In this document: positions 34,738-44,374 of the stretch, one piece after another
Layout of the letters: each line of letters begins with the position of its first letter
Numbering within the stretch: position 1 is the first letter of the stretch
NCBI RefSeq assembly: GCF_020990385.1
Contig: NZ_CP087598.1
Span: 1-64,000, forward strand
Direction of reading: 5' to 3'
DNA length: 64,000 bases
Source: Paracoccus sp. MA
GTDB lineage: Bacteria > Pseudomonadota > Alphaproteobacteria > Rhodobacterales > Rhodobacteraceae
Program-made: the position numbers and the translations under genes
Notes under the pieces: generated by a model
What the model was told of the DNA's origin: nothing
What the model saw: the letters and a program-made list of their open reading frames with translations, nothing else
Database searches by the model: none

Positions 34738-35588
34738 CCGCGCCCATGACCGACCGCCGCCTGACCCCGGCCACCGAGCGCGTCGCCCTGGAATCGCTGC
34801 GCGGCATCCTGCAGCGCCCCGCCTATACGCCCGGCCGCCCGGTGCGGCTGGCGGCGCCGCTGGCCGATCTGTGCCGCGCACCCCAGGGCGCCCGCGACCG
34901 GCAGCTGAATTTCGGTGCCGACCTGACGCTGCTGGACCAGCTGGAGGGCTGGGCTTTCGTCCAGGCCGCCGCGGATGGCTATTGCGGCTGGCTGCGGGCC
35001 GACGGGCTGAGCCAGCAGATGCCGGAGATCACGCATCGCGTCAGCGCCCCCGCCACCCATGTCTATGCCGAGCCGGACATGAAGACCCCCGAGCTGATGC
35101 GCCTGTCGCTGGGCGCGCGGCTGTCGGTCGCCGCCATGCAGGGCAATTTCGCCCGTCTGGCGCAGGGCGGCTGGGTGCCTGCGCAGCATATCTCGGACCG
35201 GCCCGGCGGCGATCCGGCCGCGGTGGCCGAGCTTTTCCTGGGCACGCCCTATCTGTGGGGCGGCAACAGCCGCTGCGGCATCGACTGCTCGGGCCTGGTG
35301 CAGGCGGCGCTGGGGGCCTGTGCCCTGCCCTGCCCCGGCGACAGCGACATGCAGGAATCCGCCTTCCCCGCGGCCGGCGACGGCATCCGCCGCAACGACC
35401 TGCTGTTCTGGCCCGGCCATGTCGGCATGGCGCTGGACGGCGAGCGCATGATCCACGCCACCGCCTCGGCCATGGCGGTGATCGTCGAGCCCATCGCGCA
35501 GGCCATCGCCCGGATCGAGGCCGCCGGGCAGGGCCCGTTCCGCGGCGCGCGGCGGCCCTCGCTTGCCGCGCGGACCCCGTTCCCCTAG
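34734..35588 (+). CDS. NlpC/P60-family peptidase with bacterial SH3 domains
   Basis: 284 residues. Two SH3-like domains (about 30-85 and 100-155) precede an NlpC/P60 domain with the catalytic Cys in RCGIDCSGLVQ, the His in FWPGHVGMAL and a final polar residue in MIHATAS. Such enzymes cut peptide crosslinks in the cell wall, often gamma-D-Glu to diamino acid bonds. No signal peptide is visible, so it may act on recycled murein peptides in the cytosol. That would fit its coupling to the M17 aminopeptidase through an ATGA overlap. Confidence 0.9.
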   Translation: MTAPMTDRRLTPATERVALESLRGILQRPAYTPGRPVRLAAPLADLCRAPQGARDRQLNFGADLTLLDQLEGWAFVQAAADGYCGWLRADGLSQQMPEITHRVSAPATHVYAEPDMKTPELMRLSLGARLSVAAMQGNFARLAQGGWVPAQHISDRPGGDPAAVAELFLGTPYLWGGNSRCGIDCSGLVQAALGACALPCPGDSDMQESAFPAAGDGIRRNDLLFWPGHVGMALDGERMIHATASAMAVIVEPIAQAIARIEAAGQGPFRGARRPSLAARTPFP

Positions 35589-35591
35589 CCT
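35563..35591 (+). promoter_or_regulatory. Candidate promoter for the saccharopine dehydrogenase gene
   Basis: TTGCCG at 35563-35568, a 17-base spacer and TAGCCT at 35586-35591 lie 17 bases ahead of the start. Because it lies partly within the previous gene's end, it is an internal promoter if real. Confidence 0.35.
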
Positions 35592-35608
35592 GACGGAAGG
35601 AGGCCTGC

Positions 35609-36667
35609 ATGGTTCATCTCTGGCTCCGCGCGGAAAGCCGCGCCAACGAGCGGCGCGCCGGCCTGACCCCGGCCGGCCTGCGCGATCTGGTGGCGCAGGG
35701 TTTCCGCGTCACCGTCGAGGAAAGCCCGCATCGCGTCCTGCCCCCCGGCGATTACGCCGCCGCCGGGGGCGAGATCGCGCCCGAGGGCTCCTGGCCCGAC
35801 GCCCCGGCCGAGGCGATCATCTTCGGCCTCAAGGAGCTGCCGGCGGACGGCACGCCGCTGCGCCATCGCCACATCATGTTCGGCCATGCCTACAAGGGCC
35901 AGCCCGCCGGGCTGGCGCTGCTGCGCCGCTTTCGCGACGGCGGCGGCACGCTCTACGACCTGGAATACCTGACCGACGAGAACGGCCGCCGGCTGGCGGC
36001 CTTCGGCTACTGGGCCGGTTTCGCCGGGGCGGCCGTCTCGCTCAAGGCCTGGGCGGCCCAGCGGCGCGGCGGCATCTGCGGCCCGGTCGCGGCCTGGCCC
36101 TCGCAGGAGGCGCTGCTGACCGAGCTGCGGGCCGAGCTGGACGCCACCGGCGCGCAGCGCCCGCATGCCATCGTCGTGGGCGCGCTGGGACGGGTCGGCA
36201 GCGGCGCCTCGGACCTGCTGACCGCCATGGGCGTGCCGGTCACGAAATGGGACATGGCCGAGACCGCCGGCGGCGGCCCCTTCCCCGAGATCCTGGCGCA
36301 TGAGCTGTTCGTCAACTGCGTCCTCGCCGGGCCGCACACCCCGGTCCTGCTGCCGCCCGAGGCGGTCAATCCCGGCCGGCTGCTGACCGTGATCGGCGAT
36401 GTCGCCTGTGACCCCTCCAGCGATTTCAACCCGGTCAAGGTCTACGACCGGGCCACCGAATGGGCGCAGCCGGCGATCCGCGTCGCCGAAGGGCCGCCGC
36501 TGGACGTCATGGCGATCGACAACCTGCCCTCGTTGCTGCCGCGCGAAAGCACGCTGGACTATGCCTGGCAATTGCTGCCGGTGCTGAAGGCGCTCGACCG
36601 CATCGACGAGGGGGCCTGGGCCCGGGCGCAGGCGCACTTCGCCACGCATCTGGCCGCATTGGACTGA
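35609..36667 (+). CDS. Saccharopine dehydrogenase (NAD+, L-lysine-forming) type
   Basis: 352 residues, the size of the LYS1-type enzyme. The N-terminus SRANERRAGLTPAGLRDLVAQG and HIMFGHAYKGQPAGLALLRRF match the AlaDH/PNT-like fold, and HAIVVGALGRVGSGASDLL is a Rossmann-type nucleotide site. DVACDPSSDFNPVKVYDRAT is a well conserved stretch. The enzyme interconverts saccharopine with lysine and 2-oxoglutarate, using NAD. Bacterial members lie in lysine breakdown or in other routes, and no lysine-pathway partner is adjacent. GGAGGC lies six to eight bases ahead of the ATG. Confidence 0.87.
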   Translation: MVHLWLRAESRANERRAGLTPAGLRDLVAQGFRVTVEESPHRVLPPGDYAAAGGEIAPEGSWPDAPAEAIIFGLKELPADGTPLRHRHIMFGHAYKGQPAGLALLRRFRDGGGTLYDLEYLTDENGRRLAAFGYWAGFAGAAVSLKAWAAQRRGGICGPVAAWPSQEALLTELRAELDATGAQRPHAIVVGALGRVGSGASDLLTAMGVPVTKWDMAETAGGGPFPEILAHELFVNCVLAGPHTPVLLPPEAVNPGRLLTVIGDVACDPSSDFNPVKVYDRATEWAQPAIRVAEGPPLDVMAIDNLPSLLPRESTLDYAWQLLPVLKALDRIDEGAWARAQAHFATHLAALD

Positions 36668-36676
36668 AATCCGCGG

Positions 36677-36706
36677 CCGCGCCGGAACAAGCCGGGGCCG
36701 GCGCGG
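36677..36706 (+). terminator. Possible terminator after saccharopine dehydrogenase
   Basis: A perfect 9-bp inverted repeat (36677-36685 with 36698-36706, 12-base loop) follows the stop by ten bases. No T tract follows (GTTGGG), so the call is weak. Confidence 0.35.
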
Positions 36707-36788
36707 GTTGGGCCCCGAACGCCCATCGCGACGCCCCGGCCGGTATCCGCCCGCGCGCCGGGCGACGCCCAGTGACGGACCCGATGCC

Positions 36789-37988
36789 ATGACGCCCTTT
36801 CGATCCCTTGCCGCCGCCCTGCCCCTGATGCTGGCCGGATCGGCCGCCCTGGCCGATTTCAACGATGCGCCGCCCAATGCCCGGGGCCAGACCCCCGCCT
36901 TTCAGGGCCAGACCCGCGCGCCGGTGATCCAGCAGGCGGTGCCCCTGGTCCGCATGCCGCTGGTCGAGGGGCTGCGCAATCCCTGGGGCATGGCGCTGCT
37001 GCCCGATGGCGGGCTGCTGATCACCGAAAAGGCCGGCACCATGCGGATCTATCGCGAGGGCGCGCTTTCGGCGCCGCTGAAGGGCCTGCCCAAGGTCGAT
37101 GCGCGCGGGCAGGGCGGGCTGCTGGACGTGGCCGTCGCCCGGGATTTCGCCAGCACCCGGCAGGTCTGGTTCAGCTTCTCGGAACCGCGGGACGGGGGGC
37201 GGAACGCCACCGCGGTCGGCACCGGCCGGCTGTCGGCGGACGGCACCGCGCTCGAGGAGGTGCGGACCATCTTCCGGCAGGAGCCGGCCTGGGCCTCGAC
37301 CCTGCATTTCGGCTCGCGCCTGGTCTTCGACCCGCAGGGCCGGCTTTTCGTCACCACCGGGGAACGCTCGCGGCCGGAACCCCGGCAACTGGCGCAGGAC
37401 CTGGGCACGCATCTGGGCAAGGTGCTGCGCATCGACCCCGCCAGCGGCGGACCGGCGCCCGGCAACCCCTTCGCACCCGGCCAGGCGCGGCCGGAGATCT
37501 GGTCCTACGGCCACCGCAACATCCAGTCCGCCGCGCTGGACCCGCAGGGCCGGCTGTGGACGGTCGAGCATGGGCCGCAGGGCGGGGACGAGCTGAACCG
37601 CCCGGAACCGGGCCGCAACTACGGCTGGCCGGTCATCACCTATGGCCAGGATTACAGCGGCGCCCCCATCGGCCAGGGCATCACCAGCCGCGAGGGGATG
37701 GAGCAGCCGGTCTATTACTGGGACCCGGTGATCGCCCCCAGCGGCATGGTGTTCTATGACGGGCCGATGTTCCCGGAATGGCGCGGCGACGCGCTGATCG
37801 GCGGGCTGCGCGCCCAGGCGGTGGTGCGGCTGAAGATCGAGGGCGACCGCGTCACCGCAGAGCAGCGGCTGGCCGAGGGCATCGGCCGGGTGCGCGACAT
37901 CGAGGTGGCCCCCGACGGCGCGCTGCTGGTGCTGATCGACGGCGAGCGCGGCTCGCTGGTCCGGCTGGCCCGCGAGGCGCAGCCCTGA
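36789..37988 (+). CDS. PQQ-dependent sugar dehydrogenase (soluble aldose type)
   Basis: 399 residues. A signal peptide (cleavage after GSAALA) places it in the periplasm. The six-blade propeller of the GDH-B/YliI family is visible: LVEGLRNPWGMALLPDGGLLITEKAG at the start, SRLVFDPQGRLFVTTGERS, GHRNIQSAALDPQGRLWTVEHGPQGGDELN, and YYWDPVIAPSGMVFYDG. It oxidises aldoses to lactones with PQQ as cofactor. No PQQ biosynthesis genes are in the window. It is convergent with the DUF3775 gene, with 13 bases between the stops. Confidence 0.9.
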   Translation: MTPFRSLAAALPLMLAGSAALADFNDAPPNARGQTPAFQGQTRAPVIQQAVPLVRMPLVEGLRNPWGMALLPDGGLLITEKAGTMRIYREGALSAPLKGLPKVDARGQGGLLDVAVARDFASTRQVWFSFSEPRDGGRNATAVGTGRLSADGTALEEVRTIFRQEPAWASTLHFGSRLVFDPQGRLFVTTGERSRPEPRQLAQDLGTHLGKVLRIDPASGGPAPGNPFAPGQARPEIWSYGHRNIQSAALDPQGRLWTVEHGPQGGDELNRPEPGRNYGWPVITYGQDYSGAPIGQGITSREGMEQPVYYWDPVIAPSGMVFYDGPMFPEWRGDALIGGLRAQAVVRLKIEGDRVTAEQRLAEGIGRVRDIEVAPDGALLVLIDGERGSLVRLAREAQP

Positions 37989-38001
37989 CAGTCGGCGAGG
38001 C

Positions 38002-38373
38002 TCAGACCGGGCGGTGCAGGTCGTCCTCGACCTCCTCGGGGGAAATGCCCAGGGCCTCCATCCCGGCTTCGAGGTAATCGGCCAGCTGCGGCTCGCCCAT
38101 CAGGTAATCCTCGGTCGGAGAGCTGCGCTCGGCCTTGGCGGTCTCGATCGCCTCGTCCAGGTCCTCGGGGCCGAAGGTGTCGCGGCCGATCCACATCACC
38201 GCCACCAGGCTGGCCTGTTCGTCCTCGTTCAGGCTGGCGATGAATTCGGCCAGCTCGGTCTGGGTGCCATGGCCCTTGCGGTGCCCGCTATGCGCCCAGG
38301 CGTTCACGCCGCTGTCGTATTCGCGGGCGCGGATGATGACATGGGCGATCTTTTCGGGACTGATTTCCAGCAT
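38002..38373 (-). CDS. DUF3775 domain-containing protein
   Basis: 123 residues, acidic, cytosolic. It matches DUF3775: MLEISPEKIAHVIIRAREYDS at the start, EFIASLNEDEQASLVAVMWIGRDTF in the middle, and QLADYLEAGMEALGISPEEVE at the end. Function is unknown. The family is common and conserved in alphaproteobacteria. It lies 49 bases after the sulfotransferase gene on the same strand and may be co-transcribed. The start is the ATG at 38373. Confidence 0.85.
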   Translation of the reverse strand: MLEISPEKIAHVIIRAREYDSGVNAWAHSGHRKGHGTQTELAEFIASLNEDEQASLVAVMWIGRDTFGPEDLDEAIETAKAERSSPTEDYLMGEPQLADYLEAGMEALGISPEEVEDDLHRPV

Positions 38374-38422
38374 GGCGGCACCTCCGGCGTCTGTCCATTT
38401 GTCGCCCCGACGAAGGCCGCGG

Positions 38423-39070
38423 TCAATGCGCATCGAAGCGATAGCCGAAACGGGCGATGTCCTCGGCCGCGAGCCGCGCGATGAGCGCGGCGCCGTCATC
38501 GTCATAGGCAGCGCGCCAGTCGCCGCCGGCCGAGCGGTTCTCATGCGGCAGCGGACGCAGGGAAAAGCCCAGCCGGGCCTCCAGCTCCGGCAGGTCCTCG
38601 TCAAGATGCTCCAGCCGCAGATAGAGTCCCGGCCGCTCGCCCGCCGAGCCGGTCAGGTAATGCCGCGCCGGCACGGAAAGCTGCGCCTGCGTCATCGGGT
38701 CGCGCAGGAAATCGGCGAAGCCCGTCGCCCTGGCCAGCCGGACCGAGGGGTGGTCGAAGCTCTGGTCCCGCAGCCAGCGGTGATAGCTGACCGCCCGCGC
38801 CCAGGGGTTGCGCACCAGCGTGAAGGGCAGGTAGCCCGCCAGCAGCTCGGGCGCCACCAGCCCTTCGATATCGGCCAGCGTCGAATGCTTCCACAGCCGG
38901 CCCCGCGCCGCCGCGCCCCTGACCCGGCGGCGGCGGTTGCGGCCCTTGGGCGTGTCGGACAGGATGATGTCGTCGCGGCCGACCCGCGATTCCAGCGCCA
39001 GCGTCAGCGAGGTGCCGCCGGTCTTGGGGATATGGACAAAGACATAGCGGTGCCGGTGCGAGACGATCAT
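38423..39070 (-). CDS. Sulfotransferase-family protein
   Basis: 215 residues. The N-terminal [16 protein letters not shown] is the 5'-phosphosulfate-binding loop and [20 protein letters not shown] is the 3'-phosphate-binding region, so PAPS binding is likely. It belongs to the short sulfotransferase family of bacterial surface-polysaccharide and other carbohydrate sulfation systems; the acceptor is unknown. The ATG at 39070 overlaps the mutL stop by ATGA, so translation is coupled to a mismatch-repair gene, which is odd. No polysaccharide locus is nearby. Confidence 0.85.
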   Translation of the reverse strand: MIVSHRHRYVFVHIPKTGGTSLTLALESRVGRDDIILSDTPKGRNRRRRVRGAAARGRLWKHSTLADIEGLVAPELLAGYLPFTLVRNPWARAVSYHRWLRDQSFDHPSVRLARATGFADFLRDPMTQAQLSVPARHYLTGSAGERPGLYLRLEHLDEDLPELEARLGFSLRPLPHENRSAGGDWRAAYDDDGAALIARLAAEDIARFGYRFDAH

Positions 39071-40887
39071 CGCCCGAAAAGCCGCTCGATATCCGCCAGC
39101 TTCAGCTCGATCCAGGTCGGGCGGCCGTGGTTGCACTGGCCGGATTTCGGCACCCGCTCCATCTCGCGCAAGAGCGCGTTCATCTCGTCCGCCGACATGC
39201 GCCGGCCCGAGCGCACCGAGCCGTGGCAGGCCATCGAGGACAGCACCGCATCGACCCGCGCCCGCAGCCGGTCCGATGCGCCCTGATCGTCCAGGTCGTC
39301 CAGGATGTCGCGGATCAGGGCCGCGGCGTTCAGGCGCTGGATCAGCGCCGGCACCTCGCGCACCGCCACGGCGCCGCCGCCGAAGGGCTCGATCACCAGC
39401 CCCAGCGCCGCCAGTTCCTCGGCGATGGCGAGGATGCGATGGGCCTCGGCTTCGGACAGCTCGACGATCTCGGGGATCAGCAGAGCCTGGCTGGCGATGC
39501 CGTTCGCGTCAAGCTGCGCCTTCAGCCGCTCGTAGACCAGCCGTTCATGCGCGGCATGCTGGTCGACGATGACGATGCCGTCGGCGGTCTGGGCGATGAT
39601 CCAGTTCTCGTGCAGCTGCGCGCGGGCGGCACCCAGCGGCGCCTCGGCAGGCTGGGGCTGGGAATCGGGCTCGGGCTCGACCCGGGCGGTCGGCGCCTCG
39701 GCAAAGCCCGGCGCCTGAAAGGCCAGGCTGGCGGCGATGGCCGGGGCCGAGGGGCGGGCGGGGCCGTAATGCGCCTGATAGCGGCGCGGCGGCTCGGAAA
39801 CGGGCTCCGCCCGCGCCACCCCCAGCGCCGCCGTCGCCACGGTCGAGGAGGCGCGATGCCCCGCCCCCGCCAGCGCATGGCGCAGCGCCGAAACCACCAG
39901 CCCGCGGGCGATGTCGGGTTCGCGGAACCGGACCTCGGCCTTGGCGGGATGCACGTTCACGTCGACCTGATGCGGGTCGCAGGTCAGGAACAGCACCGCC
40001 GCCGGATGCCGGCCCGAGGCCAGCACGTCCATATAGCCCGCCCGCAGCGCCCCGGTCAGCAGCTTGTCGCGCACCGGCCGGCCGTTGACGTAAAGATGCT
40101 GCGCCACCGCCGCGCCGCGCGAATAGGTCGGCAGGGCGGCAAAACCGGTCAGGGTGATGCCGTCGCGCGTCGCGTCGATCGGCAGGGCGTTGTCGATGAA
40201 ATCGCGGCCCATGACGCGCGCGAGCCGGGTCTGCAGGGCGCCGAACAGCTCGCCCTGCTCGGCATCGGCGCGGAACAGCACCCGGCCCTCGTCCTCGTCG
40301 GTCAGGGTGAAGCCGACATAGGGCTCGACCATGGCTAGGCGGCGGATCACCTCGGTCACGGCCTGGGTCTCGGCCCGGTCGCTGCGCAGGAATTTCAGCC
40401 GCGCCGGGGTGGCGAAGAACAGGTCGCGCAGCTCGACCACGGTGCCGCGATTGCCGGCCGCCGGCTTGACCGCGCCGATGCGCCCGCCCGAGACGGCGAT
40501 CTGCGCAGCCTCGAAACCGGCGGCGCGGCTTGTGATCACAAGCCGTCCGACGGCGCCCAGGCTGGGCAGCGCCTCGCCGCGAAAACCGAAGCTGCGGATG
40601 TCCAGAAGGTCGCTGCCGTCGATCTTGCTGGTGGCATGGCGGGCCAGCGCCAGCGGCAGGTCCTCGGCGGTCATGCCGCAGCCGTCGTCGCCGACCCGGA
40701 TCAGCGCCTTGCCGCCCTTGACGATGGCGACGTCCACCCGCGTCGCGCCGGCATCCAGCGCGTTCTCGACCAGTTCCTTGACCGCCGAGGCCGGGCGCTC
40801 GACCACCTCGCCGGCGGCGATGCGGTTGGCGGCGGCCTCGTCCAGTTGCCGGATAATCGGGCGCATCTTGGGGGCATGAGTGTTCAT
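39067..40887 (-). CDS. mutL: DNA mismatch repair protein MutL
   Basis: 606 residues. The N-terminal GHKL ATPase carries [36 protein letters not shown], and DDGCGM, then [11 protein letters not shown]. The C-terminal dimerisation domain (about 420-606) ends with [21 protein letters not shown]. The endonuclease motif DQHA(X)2E(X)4E appears as [14 protein letters not shown], which matches the general motif of MutL proteins that nick DNA. ATG at 40887 has GGGGGA ahead; a TTTTCC-N17-TAGATC pair at 40895-40923 could be its promoter. Confidence 0.95.
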   Translation of the reverse strand: MNTHAPKMRPIIRQLDEAAANRIAAGEVVERPASAVKELVENALDAGATRVDVAIVKGGKALIRVGDDGCGMTAEDLPLALARHATSKIDGSDLLDIRSFGFRGEALPSLGAVGRLVITSRAAGFEAAQIAVSGGRIGAVKPAAGNRGTVVELRDLFFATPARLKFLRSDRAETQAVTEVIRRLAMVEPYVGFTLTDEDEGRVLFRADAEQGELFGALQTRLARVMGRDFIDNALPIDATRDGITLTGFAALPTYSRGAAVAQHLYVNGRPVRDKLLTGALRAGYMDVLASGRHPAAVLFLTCDPHQVDVNVHPAKAEVRFREPDIARGLVVSALRHALAGAGHRASSTVATAALGVARAEPVSEPPRRYQAHYGPARPSAPAIAASLAFQAPGFAEAPTARVEPEPDSQPQPAEAPLGAARAQLHENWIIAQTADGIVIVDQHAAHERLVYERLKAQLDANGIASQALLIPEIVELSEAEAHRILAIAEELAALGLVIEPFGGGAVAVREVPALIQRLNAAALIRDILDDLDDQGASDRLRARVDAVLSSMACHGSVRSGRRMSADEMNALLREMERVPKSGQCNHGRPTWIELKLADIERLFGR

Positions 40888-40930
40888 TCCCCCAGATCTA
40901 GCATTTCCCGACGCGCCGGAAAAGGATTCG

Positions 40931-42244
40931 TCAATTGGTGGCGTCTATGCCCTCGGGCCGGCCGACCAGCACGAAGCGGATCTGGTCGGCATGCAGCAGG
41001 CGCTGCGCGACGCGCTGCACGTCCTCGGCCGTCACCGCCTCGATCTGGGCATTGCGGGTGTTGACGTAATCCGCCGGCAGGCCGATCAGCTGCATCCCGG
41101 CCAGGATGCCGGCGATCTTGCCGTTGCCGTCGAAGCGCAGCGCATATTCGCCGGTCAGATAGGTCTTGGCGTCGGCCAATTCCTTTTCCGTGACGCCGCC
41201 CTCGGCGAGACGGTCCCATTCGCTGCGGATCAGTCCCACCGCCTCGGCCACCTTGTCATTGGCGCTGGCCATGCCGCCCTGCCAGGTCTCGCCGTAAAGC
41301 CCGTTCGACAGGCCGGTGGCGACGCCATAGGTCAGGCCGCGCTTTTCGCGGATCTCGTCCATCAGGCGCGAGGAAAACCCGCCGCCGCCCAGGATGTGGT
41401 TGGCCACGAAGGCGGCGAAATAATCCGGGTCGGACATCGGCAGGCCCGCCTGGGCGAAGCTGACCACCGTCTGCGGGCTGTCCCAGTCGATCGCCGTCAC
41501 CCCGCCGGTCAGCTGCAGCTCGGCCGGCTGCGGCAGCGGGGCCGAGCCCTGCTCGGGCAGGTCGCCCAGAATCGTGTCGATCAGCCTGCCCAGCTCTTCG
41601 GCGGTGATGTCGCCCGCCGCCGCCACCACCACGCGGTCGCGGGCCAGCACCCGGTCCTTGGCGGCGATCAGGTCCTCGCGGGTCAGCGCCGCCACCGAAT
41701 CGCGCGTGCCGCTGATCGAGGTCGCATAGGGATGCTCGCCCCAGGCCAGCCGCGCCAGCTCCTTGCTGGCGATGGCGTTCGGATCGGTCGCCTCGGAGCG
41801 GATCACCGCCTGCACCTGCGCCCGCACCCGCTCGACGGCGTCGGGGTCGAAGCGCGGCTCGGCCAGCGCCTGGCGCAGCAGCGCGGCGGCCTGATCGCGA
41901 TTCTCGGTCAGCATGCGGGCGTTCACGGTCAGCGCGTCGTCGCCGACATCGAAGCGGTTCTGCGCCCCCAGCGCCTCGACCGCCTCGGCATATTGCACCG
42001 AATCCATCTCGCCCGAGCCTTCCTCAAGCAACGCGGTCATCAGGTTCATCTCGCCGCGCTTTCCGGGCGCGTCGAGGCTCGCGCCGCCCTTGAACATCAG
42101 CGAAAGCGCGGTGAAGGGGATCGAATGGTCCTCGACCAGCCAGGCCTGGATGCCGCCGGGCGAGGTGATCTGCTGGATCTCGATGGCGCGCGCCGGCAGC
42201 GCGGCCAGCAGGGCGAAGGCAAGGGTGGCAAGGGCGCGGATCAT
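40931..42244 (-). CDS. M16-family protein, non-catalytic partner
   Basis: 437 residues. A signal peptide (about 1-20, ending PARA) suggests a periplasmic location. The M16 fold is clear, but the zinc motif HxxEH is replaced by [10 protein letters not shown], so it lacks the metal site. The C-terminal half keeps the R/Y substrate-binding run [17 protein letters not shown]. It matches the inactive half of two-chain M16B peptidases. It overlaps the catalytic gene upstream by ATGA (42241-42244) and probably forms a dimer with it. Confidence 0.87.
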   Translation of the reverse strand: MIRALATLAFALLAALPARAIEIQQITSPGGIQAWLVEDHSIPFTALSLMFKGGASLDAPGKRGEMNLMTALLEEGSGEMDSVQYAEAVEALGAQNRFDVGDDALTVNARMLTENRDQAAALLRQALAEPRFDPDAVERVRAQVQAVIRSEATDPNAIASKELARLAWGEHPYATSISGTRDSVAALTREDLIAAKDRVLARDRVVVAAAGDITAEELGRLIDTILGDLPEQGSAPLPQPAELQLTGGVTAIDWDSPQTVVSFAQAGLPMSDPDYFAAFVANHILGGGGFSSRLMDEIREKRGLTYGVATGLSNGLYGETWQGGMASANDKVAEAVGLIRSEWDRLAEGGVTEKELADAKTYLTGEYALRFDGNGKIAGILAGMQLIGLPADYVNTRNAQIEAVTAEDVQRVAQRLLHADQIRFVLVGRPEGIDATN

Positions 42245-43674
42245 TCGACTTCCCCCGGATTGGCGGTTTCGGGTCTGGAGGCATCGGCCGAGGCGGGTTG
42301 CGGCGCGGCGGCCGCTGCATCGGCCCCGGCTTCGGCCGGCGCGTCCGGCGCCGGCAGCAGCCAGCCGGTGACGGGGGCCGGGTTTTCCAGCACCAGTTTC
42401 GCGGCGGCGCGGATGTCCTCGGGCGTGACGGCGGCCAGGATGTCGGGCCAGTCGTTCACATCCTCGATGGTCAGGCCGGTGGCCAGGCCCTGGCCATAGT
42501 CATAGGCGCGGCCATGCGCCGAATCCTGGGAATAGACGCGGGCGGCGCGGATCCGGGTCTTGACCCGTTCCAGCTGCGCCGCGTCGGGACCGTCCTTCAG
42601 GAATTGCGCCAGCGCCGCGTCCAGCGCCGCCTCGGCATCCTCGTTGCTGACGCCGGGCGCCGGCACCATCGAGAGGCCGAAGGTGGTCGGATCGACCGAG
42701 AACCCGTCATAGGAAGCGTTGACGTAAAGCGCCTTGCCGGTCAGCACCAGATCGCGGGCCAGGACCGAGGTCTGGCTGGAGCCCGCCAGCAGCTCCGCCA
42801 GCACCGTCAGCGCCGCGGCGGTCTGCTGCTCGCCCCGGTTGCGTTCGGGCGCGATCACGCTGCGGATCATCACCGGCTGGGCGACGCGCGGGTCCACCCG
42901 CTCCATCCGCCGGGGCGAGCGCTGGATCGGCTCCTGCGGGCGCGGCTTGCGGGCGGCATCGGGCTTGGGCGGCACGGGACCGTAATATGTCTCGGCCAGT
43001 TCGCGCACGTCTTCGGCCGTCACGTCGCCGGCGATGACCAGAACCGCGGCGTTCGGGGCGTAATGCGCGTCATACCAGGCGATGGCGTCCTCGCGGGTCA
43101 GGCCCTCCATCTCTTGCCGCCAGCCGATCACCGGGCGGCCGTAGGGATGGTTGTAGAACTGCACCGCGCTGCGTTCTTCCGAGAACTGCGCGCCGGGATC
43201 GCTGTCGATGCGCTGCGAGCGTTCCTCCAGCACCACCTGCCGCTCGGCCTGCCAGTCGTCCTCGCCGATGCGCAGGTTGGCCATGCGGTCGGCCTCCATC
43301 TCCATGATCAGCGGCAGCCGGTCGCTGGCGATGCGCTGGAAATAGGTGGTGAAGTCATAGCTGGTGAAGGCGTTGTCCCGGCCGCCATTCGCGGTCACGG
43401 TCTTGGAAAGCTCGCCCGGTCCCAGCTTGTCGGTGCCCTTGAACATCAGGTGTTCCAAGTAATGCGCGATGCCGGATTTGCCCGGCTGCTCATCGGCCGA
43501 TCCGATCCGATACCACAGCATCTGCACCACGACCGGGGCGCGGTGATCCTCGATCACCACGGCCTCAAGGCCGTTATCCAGGGTGAAATGGCTGATTCCC
43601 TTGGGCATCTCGGCCAGCGCGGGGGTCGCGGCCAGCACCAGCGCAAGGGGCGCAAGGCGGGTCAGGATGGTCAT
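42241..43674 (-). CDS. M16-family zinc peptidase, catalytic subunit
   Basis: 477 residues with a signal peptide (MTILTRLAPLALVLAATPALA). The inverted zinc motif HYLEH (His71, Glu74, His75) is in SGIAHYLEHLMFKGTDK. The downstream Glu ligand falls in QAERQVVLEERS. The C-terminus has a Pro/Ala-rich tail (about 440-477). Expected to degrade peptides in the periplasm with the partner protein encoded downstream. Separated from the DUF3035 gene by 101 bases that include a strong hairpin. Confidence 0.9.
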   Translation of the reverse strand: MTILTRLAPLALVLAATPALAEMPKGISHFTLDNGLEAVVIEDHRAPVVVQMLWYRIGSADEQPGKSGIAHYLEHLMFKGTDKLGPGELSKTVTANGGRDNAFTSYDFTTYFQRIASDRLPLIMEMEADRMANLRIGEDDWQAERQVVLEERSQRIDSDPGAQFSEERSAVQFYNHPYGRPVIGWRQEMEGLTREDAIAWYDAHYAPNAAVLVIAGDVTAEDVRELAETYYGPVPPKPDAARKPRPQEPIQRSPRRMERVDPRVAQPVMIRSVIAPERNRGEQQTAAALTVLAELLAGSSQTSVLARDLVLTGKALYVNASYDGFSVDPTTFGLSMVPAPGVSNEDAEAALDAALAQFLKDGPDAAQLERVKTRIRAARVYSQDSAHGRAYDYGQGLATGLTIEDVNDWPDILAAVTPEDIRAAAKLVLENPAPVTGWLLPAPDAPAEAGADAAAAAPQPASADASRPETANPGEVE

Positions 43675-43711
43675 GGCAGGCTCCGGTTCCGGGTCGCGCC
43701 CAGACCCTGCC

Positions 43712-43733
43712 CTTGCGCGCGGGCGCGCGCAAG
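43712..43733 (-). terminator. Strong hairpin between the DUF3035 and M16 genes
   Basis: A perfect 9-bp stem (43712-43720 with 43725-43733) closes a loop of four. The stem is CTTGCGCGC with GCGCGCAAG. It is not followed by a T run on either strand, so it may be a weak terminator, an attenuator or an mRNA stability element. Confidence 0.35.
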
Positions 43734-43775
43734 CCTGCCGTCCCTCATCTAAGCGTGATCGAGGCGCGAGGCGGG

Positions 43776-44342
43776 TCAGTGGCCGCGCAGCACCGGCGCC
43801 TGATCCGCCGCGCGCGGCGCCGCCTGGGCGCCGCCCCGGTCGCGCGGCGGCGCGGCGGGCAATTGCACGCCGGTCGGGCGCCAGCGCTCCAGCTCGGCCC
43901 AGCTGTCCAGGGTCATCGGCTCATAGGCGCGGTAATAGACATTCGTCCGCGCCAGCACCTCAAGCAGGCGGCGCGAGTGGCGGCTGCGCCATTCGACGTC
44001 CTCCTGCGCGGTGGTCTGGCGGATCGCCGGATCGCGGCCCAGGCGCGAGGCATGGGCGATCAGCGCGCCGTCCGCCGCGCCGACGCCCTGCGCGGAAAGC
44101 TGCGCCGGATTGCCGCCCAGCGCCGCCACCGCATCGGCCTGCGGCGTCGGATCGGTGATGTTCGCCCCGCCCGGCGTCGGCGCCGGCAGCGCGTTCAGGT
44201 CCGAGGGCATCTGCAGCGGCTTGGTCGGCAGGATGGCGAATTCGTCCGGGCTGCTGCGGCCGGCGCTGACGTTCATCAGATGCGGATCGGTGCTGCAGGC
44301 GGCAAGGCCCAGCATGGTCAAGGTCAGCGCGATCGCCCGCAT
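43776..44342 (-). CDS. DUF3035 lipoprotein
   Basis: 188 residues. A lipobox LAAC near residue 16 makes it a lipoprotein. It matches DUF3035, for example [47 protein letters not shown] in the first half and [26 protein letters not shown] near the end. Function is unknown; probably anchored in the outer or inner membrane, facing the periplasm. The next gene upstream is lspA, whose product processes such lipoproteins, 32 bases away on the same strand. Confidence 0.87.
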   Translation of the reverse strand: MRAIALTLTMLGLAACSTDPHLMNVSAGRSSPDEFAILPTKPLQMPSDLNALPAPTPGGANITDPTPQADAVAALGGNPAQLSAQGVGAADGALIAHASRLGRDPAIRQTTAQEDVEWRSRHSRRLLEVLARTNVYYRAYEPMTLDSWAELERWRPTGVQLPAAPPRDRGGAQAAPRAADQAPVLRGH

Positions 44343-44374
44343 CTTCCGTCCCTCACGTTCTTCTGGCGCCGTTC

